DNA of 64,000 nucleotides, taken from NCBI GenBank assembly GCA_935421135.1, contig OW285189.1:15831072-15895071 (forward strand), read 5' to 3'. The number at the start of each line of letters is the position of its first letter. Within the stretch, counting starts at the first letter, position 1. This document shows, in pieces, positions 39,501-52,900 of the stretch. The notes beneath the pieces are model-generated. The model searched no databases. It worked only from the letters and a program-made list of their open reading frames with translations, and was not told the origin of the DNA. A program made the position numbers and the translations under genes. This DNA is from Bugulina stolonifera. Lineage: Eukaryota > Bryozoa > Gymnolaemata > Cheilostomatida > Bugulidae.

Positions 39501-42500
39501 GGACAATGACCAACTGTAACAGTTGTGTCCACAATTCCAATTTCACTTCTACAACCAAAGCAACTTGGAATCTGCTCTAAAGATTGCACAATGTCGATGT
39601 ATACCAGAAATGGACATAGTATAACTTGTAGGCCTAAATTATTAGACCCAGCTAGTCTATCCAGGGCTGGACTTTGTAGATAATTACACATAATGATATG
39701 CACATTATGAATGAGTGAAATTTGATTTGCTTGTGAATATGTGGCATGCATTTCATAGTGCTCCAATTTAATGCCAGTGTGAAATATTACCAAAGCCCTT
39801 TTGTATTAACATGATAGAATAATTTCTTAGCACATAAGAGGTACATCTAGATCAGTACAGAGTAAAGCTTAGCATACATACCTACCTACTAGCCAGTCTA
39901 TTAGCAACAATAGTCTATTGTCATACTTTTTGCAAGGTAATACTAGCATTCACTTCATGCGTGATTATGTTGCACAGCTTATCACATAAGCTACAGACTA
40001 GCTAGCACTTCATCTTGTATTTATTCTACAAAATACATCAACTCAAAGCTTGCAGACTGAGCTATGCACAGAATTTAGGCCAAAGATTAGAGAAATCACT
40101 GAAGCTATCACAAATGGCAACAGTGTTATGGTGAATTACCCTCTGACCTAAATTCCCATGTAACATAAATGTCAGAGAAGCAGGGAATGGTACTCTACTC
40201 ATAAATTAGTATTCTGTTAAAGTAATATTGTTGCTATTAATACTTTACAAGCCTCTAGCATGATAATGTAGCTTACAGGCATGTTGAATGTAAAGTATGT
40301 CCAAATTTGGTGAGAGGATTGTTTGTGCTTTTTGCAGCCGGTTTTCCAGTAAAGCTACTCAGATAGTTGGAAGGATAATACATAGCATGTGTAGATAAGG
40401 AACTAAATATGCCTCTAGTTTAGTTACAGTATTCATTTACTACATGTACATACACACTGATGTATCTTACCTACCATGCATATCCTTAGTACCCTATAAT
40501 GGAACATAATTACCAAGTCTCCCGATTTAGGCCCTGCTCCCACTTTGTTACAAACTCCTTCTTTCCAAAATTCCAAAATAGTTTTATTTTGGTTGGAATC
40601 TGCTAGACAACCTCTGTTTATTACATTTGAAGGTGAAAAGTACACGTAAATATTATTGCCTGTAGTTTATAAACTGGCCAGTGCTTGATTAGGTTGAACC
40701 AAGCTTTATATTATATTATATTATGTTATAATATAAGCTTTATATTATAGCAGAACCTATCTGCCAACTCCAGACCCTCAAACGATAATGTACACAGGAG
40801 TTATCAACCAGTATTCTCATAATACTCTCTAGTTACTGGCTGGGTGTTGATGATAGTTGTCATCTCACTGCCTCACACTTACTGTCAAGTACCTGTCACA
40901 CACCCAGTCTGCTGTCAGTCCATGGCATCTGAACCCATCCCTGTTATCTAATCTGTATCTACTGTACATGGTTACTATATAATAATTACATAGACTGGTG
41001 AGCGGTTGCTATTAATGGCTTGCTATTTCATTACTTGGAAGTAGAACCTTATCAAAGATGGGGGAAGCTGTGCAAATATTATACGAGCACACAATCACAA
41101 TACTTGTCCATTTAGATTACCCGCTTTAGATAAATTCAGCAGCCAACTGCTGATCCTTTGAAAATCATGTTCACCCAAACTAGATTTAGTATAGCATGGC
41201 CATTTCAAACAATCATTTCTCTTGCATATCATGTACATGTATGTAAGCACTCTTTCTGCAACAAGGTGGCAAGCTGTAGTGAGACCCAGTATTTTACATG
41301 TACATGATTTATATGAAACTAATCCACAAATAGCCTGCACCTTATGTCTGGACTTGGAACTGCAATTTTTAAAACTCGCATGTAGTAATGCTTTCATTTG
41401 GCCAGTACTAGCATGTAATAATTCCAGTATGACCTGTAAAAATAATGTAATATAATCATATCTATGCATGTTTTTTTTACAAATTCTTGAGCAACAGTTT
41501 GGTCAATAGCCGCTGGTAGCCTATTTAGACTGTAGAGACAGATATCATGCAGCATTAGTGTAAAGCAAAGGTTTGTGTAATTCAAGATCCACTGACTAGC
41601 ACATGGTACTTGTAGGACCGCCTTTTGCTGCTGGTTGTTGGCAAATGTTCTTTACTTCATGAATCCAAGATTTGGTGCGTATATGACGATGATAATGGGT
41701 GGTTTCCTATTGGCTGGTAACGTGCTGTGGGCTAGTATACGTAACTACAATGACTTGGTCATACCCTTCGATGGGGTTAGTCTCGCACCTCACTACGGAT
41801 GGTGTTTCTGGCTCAATCTCATTGCAGGTAATCACACTTTATACAAGTAATTGTACATGATTTCTCAACTAATATTTAGAGCCAATTGTTTGTTTGAAAT
41901 GTGAATTTTAATTTTAAATTTGAATGCCAACTTTAGTATATTATGTGGTAATTTTATGAATTGATTGTATGAGATGCTTAGGTTTCAACATCCACTGGCC
42001 TACATTGTGAAATACTGAAGCAGGGCTTTAACTTCCTTGTTGTACTTACTAACAGTGAACACTTGCTAACAGTGAACAGCATCTGATAGCATGCTGATTA
42101 TGTTATACTCGACACTTCCCACAACCTTATCACATAATGTTGGCTCAAACTATGTTAGCTTTTGTTTTTGTTTGACTTTCCTTATCTATTTGAAATGAAG
42201 TTTTACCTACTACATGCATATATTATCTATAATGCAAAGTTTACACACTTGTTTAGCAAGTTTACTTAGTTTATTCAAGTAGATTTTATAGATAGTCAGA
42301 GAGTGTAGATAACTCTACAACTATTATAATTAGTTTAAATTCTGAAGATTTGGCAATAAAAAGTGCAAAATGATAGGATAAAGATAAAGAATAATATTAT
42401 AAGTTGTATAAATAGCATCATTACTTATATATCGTGTATAAACAGAGTGGCCCAAGAGCTAACAACTTAAGATTTATTTTTATTTAGTTCCTTGTAGGAT

Positions 42501-45500
42501 TTATCTTGTTATCTGATATCTATTCTAAGTCATTAGATCATAATCGCCACCATCAGAGTGAAGCAATACCTCAGACCATAGTATGTGTTCCTATAATATG
42601 TTGTAATAGCAATGATTTATGATTTAAGGATTAATGAGTTGTTTCCTGGGACTGGCAATCGTAATACTTGATATATTCATTCCTGAAACCCTGGCTACCT
42701 TCTTTGGTGTTGACGTACTTAAGGACTATGAGGAGTTTTACCCAGGTGAGATTTAGAACATTTGTTTTTATACTGTCAACTGTAAGCCTGCTTTAAACCC
42801 ACCATCAGTATGCATGGAAATCAAGTCCAATGCAGTTATTTGTCATGGGAAGGTTTTAGAATGGGAAACCTGTGTATATTATCACTGGAAAGATAGGAAT
42901 ACCTCATAGCCATTTTGTTTTCACTACTATGTCACTATACGTATGTTTTCTGCATGCCTGACAGTTTGCAATGATTAGAATGCTCACGTTTGGAGTTATT
43001 CACTCTTGATGTATTATGGCTGTTAGATGGTGTTGGACAACTCCCAAGTTTATTTTATTGTGTGTGTGTAGAGACTGATGATGCAGCACCCAATGGTAAA
43101 GCAGAGAACATTGGCAGCAAAAATGGTGGACATGCAGAAGCTCCTCCCGCTGCCGATAATTCAAACAGAAGGTCAACAGTCGCTGTGCCACAGTTCAGGA
43201 AACGAGGTTTCACAGTTAGAAATCAGGTTTGTGGTCACAATTTCTATATAATTCAATGCGATTGTCACTCAGCATGTGTGGGTTGTGTTATCAGTGGGGT
43301 GGGGTGGGGGTTAGAGTTTAGGAACAGAATTACACAAGTGTGTTCATGAGAAGTAGGAGTAGTTTTTACAACACAACTTATTAATTATAGCCCATAACTA
43401 CAATGTATGATGGTGCTTGGTCAGCCCTCTTTTAGTGTGTTATTCTAGGTATGCCTGAAATTAAAAATATTGATCAATGTTTATAAATTTTAGCCTTGCT
43501 TGCTTGCCTCAGTAGGTTGGTTGTTCACAGGTAGAATCTCATTAGATATACATGTACATTGTATGTGTAGCCTATGTACATACTTAATATTTAGGAGAAC
43601 TTGGCTCCCAGGCTAGTCATTCTGTACTCTGTAATAGTCGTATGTTGCAATAGTTTACCTGATAATACTAGAAAAGCTGTTACTGATTACTGCTAAATAA
43701 CACTAGACTGTCATATAAGGTTGGGAGCGATACATTAGCTCTACCTATTTATCTCTTTACCCTTTCATACAGTTTGGTAGAATGGTAGTTACAAATGTAT
43801 ATTATTCTATAAGTCCTGGATGGCGTCTCATTGGCTATGGTTGTGACACATTGTAGAAAAAGCCAATTGCTCCACCTCGTGCAAAGCCACCAATGCCAGA
43901 GCCTGAAGAAGAAGCTATGGAGATGTATGAGAACGCACCAAACCCCCAACATGGTGTTAGTGTAGCGTAAGTATCTACAAGTTTATTTATTAGGTATAAT
44001 TCTGCCATCCACTGCAGTGTGACACCAATAATATCAGCTATAGATGCAATATTCTTTTCTCTGTGTAACATTGCTTCTTCTATTAGTATGCTAGCACACA
44101 TTACATCCAGCCTGGCTAAGTTCACTTTTTATGTTATAACTATTTTATTTACTTTCAACTCTACTATTTTATATGTGGGGTATTTTAGTCATGTGGAATT
44201 TGAAACTCAGCGAAGTCTTATTGACAATGAGCATGCTTAGCTCTCAATGGTGTAACAATTTACTGTGCTAAGGTAAATATATAGGTCATGACATAAATAG
44301 TCATAGACCAATAGTAGCTCTACTTCTGTCTAGCGCTGGTGAAAGCAACCGTAGTATCTTATATCCCTTGCTTTGCTCTTCTCACCTATCAACTTATCAC
44401 TATCTTTGTAGCTAACACACATCCAAACGTAGTATGCCAAACATATACTCAGCAATAAAATTAGTGATTTCAAAGAGAAGACGATCTCTGAATCAACCTT
44501 ACAAAATGAGTTAGATGACATGGTGTTAGATGTAGTAAATAAAATTATAGTTCATGTACGAGTGTACCATAACTTATATATGTGTAGCCTATTTCATGTC
44601 TTTCCTAATGTTTAAATTTCAACATGTTTTATTTCAACATTATGCCCTTTTCCATTGCTTATGTTCAAACCTCGTACATTAATTTAGACCCTATCACCTG
44701 GCAGCACATGTAGTTTCTATTTCCTGATAATAGTTCATTAAAAAATACATGTGTAAAATTTCAATCCAGTCTCTAACTAAAGTGAACACTGTGTATCATG
44801 TTCACATAGTTTTCTATTATGCCCTTCTTTCTAGTAGGTCACTCTCTTGCCCTTTATAAAATGGAGTGTGTGAGCGTCAGCAGGCTTGCACATATAAAAC
44901 CATGCTTCATTTCGAGCACACGACTTCTATTACAAGTAATTGATTCAATATCTTGTACACCATCCCATGAGTCCACACACCTGCACATATTAAAAAGGAT
45001 TGAATTGTAGCTTGGCTTGTCTAAGGGCAACCCCCACTCCTTCAGCAATCTCATAGATGTGTCATATGCTATCACACAGGCTATTTGCACACACACACCG
45101 TTCACTGTACATATCACTGGTAGCCTATTCCTGTCCTCTTGTAACATGAGCTCCTATTCTATCTATTCCCAGGGGCAATGGTTACCAGCCAGTAGTGCTG
45201 TGGTGGTGTTCATTTTCCAGGTTTAGGTCCCTTCCAGCTTCCTTGGTATTGTTTAATTCCTTGCATCTTTTACTACATGTGACAAACACAGTCAGGGTCT
45301 ATGAAACACTTTAGGTCGCCCTACAGTGTTACGCTGCTCTAACTCCATCATGGGGGAGTTGTCGAACCACAAAATAATGTTGCTCTGGCCTGTGTTATGT
45401 GTAGCTGCAGCTAGGTCCTCTGTCTTGTGTCGCTATAGTGCAGGTCATGGACCAGGTTTATGTCGCGACAAGGAAAATGTCCCATAGAGTAGTGCAGTAG

Positions 45501-45929
45501 TACTAGATTAGTAGTATAATAGTAGTAGTAGCATAACCAATGGGCTGTCAACAAGGTATTGTTAGGAGAGCATAACTTCTACCTACATGTAGGTAGACAT
45601 TGTCATGAACCCTGACTGATTGATAGCTAATGATTCCACAGGCGTTGTATCAGTACATTGCCATTTCATCACCTAATTCATCTCACTCCACTTGGGAATG
45701 GTTAACACTAATCAATTCACCAACAATAATTATAATGTATGCTGGGTATCATGTCATGGAGTTATCCTCCTTTTTCTGAGGAGAAAAGGAACAAGTTTGG
45801 TAATGCTAGGAGTATAATTGAGGTTCATATGCATGTAATGAAAAAAGCTCTTCCTTTTAAACTAATCTGGTATGGAGATTAATAGTCTTTCTATCTATTT
45901 TCAGGGAGGTTTCATTCCAGGAGGGTTAA
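30589..45929 (+). CDS. DUOXA: Dual oxidase maturation factor, complete, 10 coding exons
   Basis: Exons: 30589-30801, 31205-31262, 36790-36924, 37995-38093, 39097-39250, 41616-41827, 42629-42745, 43072-43226, 43857-43966, 45905-45929, giving 425 aa with all phases consistent. DUOXA is a multi-pass ER protein needed to fold DUOX and move it to the plasma membrane. Family landmarks: first membrane helix followed by ILPGIRGR; a helix ending near LCNWGQEWEV; the extracellular segment with GLRNVNITLKGEPENQL, which holds the conserved N-glycosylation site, and INYNERFWW; then AFCCWLLANVLYF and two more helices. The C-tail is hydrophilic, Pro/Glu-rich and probably poorly conserved. The N-terminus before helix 1 is longer than in human DUOXA1. 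Head-to-head pairing with DUOX supports the call. The tiny last exon (8 codons plus stop) is the least certain. Confidence 0.93.
31263..36789 (+). other. Large DUOXA intron 2 (5.5 kb)
   Basis: AT-rich intron. It contains the split hAT-type MITE at 33340-35249; I see no exon, tRNA or tandem array in the rest. A short poly-C run lies near 35970-35983. Confidence 0.6.
33340..35249. mobile_element. hAT-type MITE copy interrupted by a 1.58-kb insertion
   Basis: The termini are CAGAGCC and GGCTCTG, with a perfect 8-bp target duplication GTTTGACT at 33332-33339 and 35250-35257. The left part (33340-33567) matches the reverse complement of about 26399-26174. The right part (from 35143) matches the reverse complement of about 26170-26067. 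The shared target duplication proves the two halves were one insertion. The intervening 33568-35142 is a later insertion ending in an A-rich GGAAATAAAAA. It has no recognisable coding content and I found no target duplication for it. Confidence 0.85.
37206..37331. mobile_element. 126-bp hAT-like MITE
   Basis: The inverted termini are CAGGCTTGCCAAGT and ACTTGGTAAGCCTG, with one mismatch in 14. The flanking 8-mers GGCATTGC and AACATTGC agree at six positions, consistent with an aged 8-bp target duplication. It lies in the DUOXA intron between exons 36790-36924 and 37995-38093. Confidence 0.7.
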
Positions 45930-46979
45930 GAGAGCACTTATAATATTATTTTGAGAAAAATGAATAAATAACCTTTGCTCAACACACGTGAACAAGAAGA
46001 TAGATATATCTACACACACACCATTATTGTACTTGAGTGCTGTTTGGCATTATGTTTCTGTGTTATATGGTTAGATTTTTATCTTGCATCATTTTATAAT
46101 ATTTTTTTACTAGTAAGCAAAATATGTGTAAATTGTTTTGGTCACATTTTGGTAATAGTTTGTTAGCTTTGATCTACTGACTAACAGTAATGTACAAGTA
46201 GAAGTATTATAGTACTATTATTTTATAATTGTTTGCTTTTAAGTCTCTTATCTTTTCAAAATTATTATTATTACAAAATATATTAAATACAATCATTGTA
46301 TATCTTTTCTTACTGATTACCCAAATTATATATCACTTAGGCACATACTAAAAATAATAATATAAAGTTACTTGTACAGCTGTAAGAGCACATGGATATG
46401 CTTGTACATGCATAGTAAGGTACTACCAGTATTGTGATGGCAGTACCTTTTGTTAGTGTTTTGAATCTGTTTACCAGAGAAAGGAAAAGGAGATTTTAGA
46501 CAGAATGTGCAGGCTTGCTAGAAAGCTTTCCAAGTAAGGGTCTTGAATATTTAAAATAAAATAAAAAAAATTCACTGAAATGAAACCTATAGACAATAGA
46601 CATTACTGGTTAACATAGTAGGTGGGGAGTTCAGCTTCTTACAAAACAATTTTGTTATGCACACCGAAATTTATTACATTTAACCATTCTTTAAGACATT
46701 AATATAGAAAAATATAATATTAGAACACAAATATCAATGACATCTGGATATACCGACATTTGATCGTCATGAAAACCGTGATATTATAACATGAACAATA
46801 TTTTATATTATCATTAGGCGCTAACAGTGTGATGCTGTGTTATATGGAAAGCATGATCGTGGGTCAATGTTAATAACCTAATGTGTAAGACAGTATACTG
46901 TAGTAACATTTTTGAATAGAAACTTTACAACATCCAAATGATATTGTTCCAGTAGCAAATGGTAGCTTAGACATAAAAA
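45930..46979. other. Convergent 3' intergenic region between DUOXA and the novel secreted-protein gene
   Basis: AT-rich sequence with the 3' UTRs of both genes. A minus-strand AATAAA (rc at 46670-46675) could serve the novel gene. No exon or repeat array was found. Confidence 0.5.
45963..45968 (+). terminator. Polyadenylation signal AATAAA for DUOXA
   Basis: An AATAAA hexamer 34 nt after the DUOXA stop codon. The short distance would give a very short 3' UTR; later AT-rich sites cannot be excluded. Confidence 0.45.
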
Positions 46980-49900
46980 CTAGCGTTTCTTAACGTCCTT
47001 GCTGGTATCTCCATAGAAACCACCAAGGTCACCAAAAGTCCCTTCTAGATCTTTGAACATGTCATCTCCAAACATTCCATCTCCGCTACCGAACATTCCA
47101 TCTCCACTACCGAACATTCCACCATAAGGGTTGGAACTGCAACCAAATCGTAACATTATAAACTTGTTGGTTTATACACAGAGATGAGTTACAAAGAATG
47201 AAAACAACTTACTAATTCTCATTGAACGCTTCTATGTTTGGCAAATGTGATCATTTAGCAAATATGACTTTTGTATAGGATATTGATGTCGACTCACTTC
47301 CCATCCTGAATTTTACGATTACGATTGCCAAGTTGTCATTATTATACTAGTAGCCTAGGCATAATCAGAAGTTGTCCTCTCTGTGTGGATTTTTTCTTTA
47401 GATAATATTGAGGAGTGATCAAAAATGGAGGCTGAGAGCAGCTTATGATTATGTGCCATGATGTACATGAAGAATAATTGCTGAGCAACTCAATAACCTG
47501 ATAATTATACAAGTCGCACTCCTACTGTGAAAAAGTAGCTGTTGCAAATAACAGCAGACCTGAGGTCATGCATCTTATTCTGAATTTTATTTTAAAATGT
47601 AGAAACAAACAGGATACATCAACGTTCGACAAAACAATTTCAAAAAATCTTTGTCCCTGAAATCACAAACTTATGAAGTTCAATCCTCACAGAGAACAGG
47701 CTATCAAAATATTTTGTGAGACTATTAATTTTAAATGAGAACTGCACTTACTCGTCTCCCCACTTTGGGTTGCTGGAGTAATCACCACCACACTTGTTGC
47801 AAGTACAAGTTACTACAGGCCTCCACAGTACCTTCTTTCCTTTAGCTACTCCACTACCAAAACCGGCAGAGTCCAGAACATCACTTTCACCTTTGCTAAC
47901 CACACCTCCATCGACTAGAAAACGTTGAAATTATAATTAAGAAACAATTTTTACCTTACAAATAGTTATAAATATGTACGTGTACGGTGTAACAGTATCT
48001 AGTTTTCACAAGAATACATGAATATATCTCAGATCTTTCATTTTTTATGTATTTTTCCCAATAAAAAAATACAATGCTATATTGCCCAATATATTTCATG
48101 ACCACTGTTTTAATTCTAGCAGAGGCGATAGTGATGGTACTTATACACAAATACATGAATAAATGATATTGTGCCGCTAATAGCATAACACTAACTTTTC
48201 CAAAAAATGTCATAAGTATCTTTAACTTTGTTTGCAGCTTTCACTAGCTCCTCCCTGGTAGCACCACATCTACTCTTTTCCTCGTCAAGTGCGTCGTTCA
48301 TAGTGGTCTTCACCTCTGTTTTGAAAGCTTCCAACTAATGAATACTAATTCATATACATATCTCATACAATAAAAATAGTACATGGAAATACTACAAATT
48401 TATCCATAATATAATGTGCATTTACATGTATGACCACAGGTATAATATTATAACACAAAAATCAAACATAATATACTTGAAAAATGGCTTGTCATACTCA
48501 TAAAGTTACTTGTGTGTGCGCATGAACATTGTAAATAATAATTCTGTCAGTAGTTGTGCATGTTACGGGCTCAATCTTAATACCTACATGTAGTTTTGTC
48601 TGTGAACTTTGAGTCTCGCAACAGATATCAACTAATATTGTATCAAAATGCATAACAACAGTCTCTAGGGCCTTCCATTGTATGTTCTACTTTTATATTA
48701 CTATGAAGATTTCAGTATTTGAAGTACAATGATACATCCAATTTTAAGTTGCATTGCTGTGCTACCATTGCATTACTACTATATGAAGTCATTAATTATG
48801 TAACATCTATAAAACAGAGTAATATCTTATTGTGCTGCTATATAAATGTAAGCACCATGCAACATAGGTATCTCACCTTCTCGTCTGTATCGAGTTCAAC
48901 ACCCTCTTTATTAAGAGCTTCAGCGGCTATTACTGCCAACTTCTGTTCTGTAAAATTTATTTCTCTACGTGTATTACCCCAGGTGTGCTTTTCAGTTTTC
49001 ATGTGGGCTGAATGCTCGTATATAATATGGTTCAGACTCATTTACGTTATGTGGGCAGAAAAAGCTTACAAGTTTCAAAAACTCTCTACTATTTTCTCTG
49101 CGCTTCTGTTTAACTTTAAATTACTTGTACATGAACATATAATCAAAACACATGGTCAAATCTGTCACCTGTTATTCACTTGTGATAAATATTGTTTGGA
49201 GACTAAATATACAATTCTAAAATGGTGCTTTGCTCAGTAAACTTACTATGGTTTTCATAATCTTCTTCTTGAAGTCCGGTCTTAGCCCACTTGTTGATAT
49301 CCTTGTTTATACCATCGGCAGCACCAGATTTCACGACCTGCTGCAGTTTTCTCCAACCACAAGATGACTTTGGCTTCTCACCTGTATGCATCTCACTCAT
49401 CTTGGTTTCTGTGTTGGACTCCAGCAACTTCAGTGACTGAAACCAAAGTGTTAACGAGTTAATCGTTTATACATATTTTTTTTTTTTTTATTTATTTATT
49501 AGTTTATGTCATCATTTTTAAACAGTAGTGATATTAAAATAAGGTAATAAAAGGTAATAAAACATGGGGCTAATCAGATAGTTCGAAACTAGAGTTGTGA
49601 CAGCCCCGTCCAGAGGTTCGCCAGCCACAGAAGGCCGACACACGCATCCAGGGACACATGCCGCGCCCACCCACTATGCGCCAAGCTCCCAGAGACGAGC
49701 AGCCAGGCGCCTCGCAAAAACTCCACCGGTGAGGCCCCGTAGGTCCCATGCATGCTCACCAAATAGATTAGCGGCAGTAAAATAAATAGACCTCTTTCCC
49801 ATTTCCGAATTAACTTTGATTGATTTCAGTGGATTTTTCAAAGTCTTACGCGTAGTCATGGGGTGTACAGTCTCAATTAAATTAAGATTATTTTTGTTGG

Positions 49901-52900
49901 GATAAATATGGTTTTTATAAAATATTATAAGCCTATATTTGAAGATCATAGAAATAGGCATAATTTTAAATTCTTTAAACCTGTGTGAAACATGTGAATT
50001 TGGCTGTTGACTTAAAATGATCCGCAATGATTTCTTCTGGCTGATTAAAATGCTGGATATTAAATAGTCTGGGGCATGTCCCCAAAATTCCACACCATAT
50101 ATAAGGTGTGGGTATATAAAAGTGTAATACAAATTTACCATTGTTTTCTGGTCTAAAAACTTTGTCAAATAGCGAAACATCATTAATAAAAAGGTGATTT
50201 TGTTTACAATGTTATTGATATGGAACTCAAAATTACAATGTTTATCCAAGGTCACACCAAGAAATTTTGTGTGATCAACGGTATTCAATTTTCCAACATC
50301 GAATTCATCAACGTCAATTTTTTTCTGTGGATTTCGAAATATGACTTGCATTGTTTTGCTAAAATTTATAACAAGTCTATTTGCCAAGCACCATTGTTCT
50401 ATTTTTGAAAGCTCAAAAGGTGTTATCACAGGGTTATCACAGATCAAATTGGTGTCATCAGCGAACAATATATAGTTAAAAGCTGGAGAAACATTAACCA
50501 AGTCATTTATATATATTAAAAATAGCAACGGTCCTAAAACAGATCCTTGTGGCACTCCCAATGTAATACTTCTTAATGACGATTTTTCAGTATACATATA
50601 GGCTCTAGTTGCTACGGTGTATACACATAGGCTCTAGTTGCTACGGTGTATACACATAGGCTCTAGTTGCTACGGTGTATACACATAGGTTCTAGTTGCT
50701 ACGGTGTATACATATAGGCTCTAGCTGCTACGGTGTATACACATAGGCTCTAGTTGCTACGGTGTATATACATAGGCTCTAGTTGCTACGGTGTATACAT
50801 ATAGGCTCTAGCTGCTACGGTGTATACACATAGGCTCTAGTTGCTACGGTGTATACATATAGGCTCTAGTTGCTATGGTATATACGCATAGGCTCTAATT
50901 GCTATGGTATATACACACAGGCTCTAGTTGCTACGGTGTATACATATAGGCTCTAGTTGCTACAGTGTATACATATAAGCTCTAGTTGCTACGGTGTATA
51001 CATATAGGCTCTAGTTGCTACGGTGTATACACATAGGCTCTAGTTGCTACGGTGTATACACATAGGCTCTAGTTGCTACGGTATATACACATAGGCTCTA
51101 GTTGCTACGGTGTATACATATAGGCTCTAGTTGCTATGGTATATACATATAGGCTCTAGTTGCTATGGTGTATACATATAGGCTCTAGTTGCTATGGTAT
51201 ATACATATAGGCTCTAGTTGCTATGGTGTACACACATAGATCCTTGTTGCTATGCATCGGACTTGTGGATGCTCTGGATTGTACCTGTTCTTTTGCGTTG
51301 TCAGTTTTACTGATTTCTTCAGTCTTTCCTGGGCATTTATTGTTGTCTTCTACTTTCTGTTTCAAGTCGGTTAAAACTACATCATCTGGTTTCTCCTCTA
51401 CATCTTCTTCCGCAGGTTCTTTTTCCTGTTCCTGCTCCTTCTACAAAATAAAAAAATACCACCACTTATATTATATTGTCAGGCACCACATCATGCAATT
51501 ATTATAGAGAAAGAAATGATTTGGCAACTATTATAATAATTATATGACTAATATGATTATTATATAATTATGTATATGACACAATGGAATAAGTGGGAGT
51601 TTAATGGCAGCTAGCTCAAGGAGCTACCAGTAAATATAACCAAGTACTGAAGTCAGTGGGTTTATTCTTGCTAAAAGCACAGCAGGAAATGAGCAGCATA
51701 GCATCACAGCCACTGTAACAATCCGATAGGCTATTAGTAGTCCGCTGCCGCAATAATAACAGTGAAACGATCACTGGGTCTACATGACGACCTGTTCATT
51801 TCATGGAAAGAGACAAGTTTTGTAGTTTTACCTCACCATTGATTAATAGTGGAAACTCATTATAAAACAGCGTTTGGCAGGTCTGATAAATAGAGTGTAC
51901 TGACTTATTGAAAGCTACTTGTAAATGTAGATGTTATACAAAACGCAACATAATTGACAGGGACATGTAGGTTTACCAGAATTCCAGAAACATAAGTCAC
52001 CTGATCACGGATGTTTTTGAGTTTTTTGCGGAATTCACTATCCTTCCCTTCCAAGTCAACTTCTTCAAATGGATCATAAGAATCTAGACCTCCCTCTCCA
52101 CCAGTCTCACACTCACTCTCATCTATATCTAGTAACACAGCATACACATCAAAATACCTGTACGTCTGCAATGTTGCGAAATAACAACAGATCATCTTTA
52201 TACTTATGGCATTACATTGATATATCGGCCTCAAGAAGGAGTCTATCTGCTAGTATACCAGAACATTGTATAACATAAAATTGTTTTTTTATGTATTGAA
52301 ATTCTATAAAGTGTACCATGGTGTAAGCACTCACCTTCACCATAAGTTGAACGTAATTGTTCGATCTTTTTGACGGCATCTTCATAATCAGACATAGGAA
52401 GTTCAGCTTCGTCTTTAACATCTTTCAGTTTGTTAAGCTATAAAATATTCAACTTGGTTTTATCCTCTAATTTTTCATTTCATGGGGAAGCTATAAGCGG
52501 TAGAGTTGTTGAATGTAGCGATAGCTATGCACACGATTATACATACATTCCCACATAGGAAAGGCATCAGGACCGTATTCATGCAAATGTACATGTAAGA
52601 AGGTACTCAACAGGGACAGCTAAAGAAATTTTTTTGGCAATAATGGAGTTGGATGATAGCAAAATAATTAACTCTTGTATAAATTTCGACATAAAAACTT
52701 TAAAGAGCATTTTTTGTTTGTTAGTCTTTCTAGGATATGGAAGATAGATAACAAAAAAGTTTCAAATCTGAAAAATTCTATTGCAGGCAGAAAATTTGTA
52801 CAGATCTTCTTATTTCTATTTAAAGTGAATGAGTCGTCATGCCCCCACAAATCTGCCCCATATGTAAGTATGTAGATATGTAATATATACTATTTACAGA

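Noticed and set aside
45300..45480. GC-richer segment as a MITE
   Set aside because: I could not find convincing inverted termini or a target duplication.
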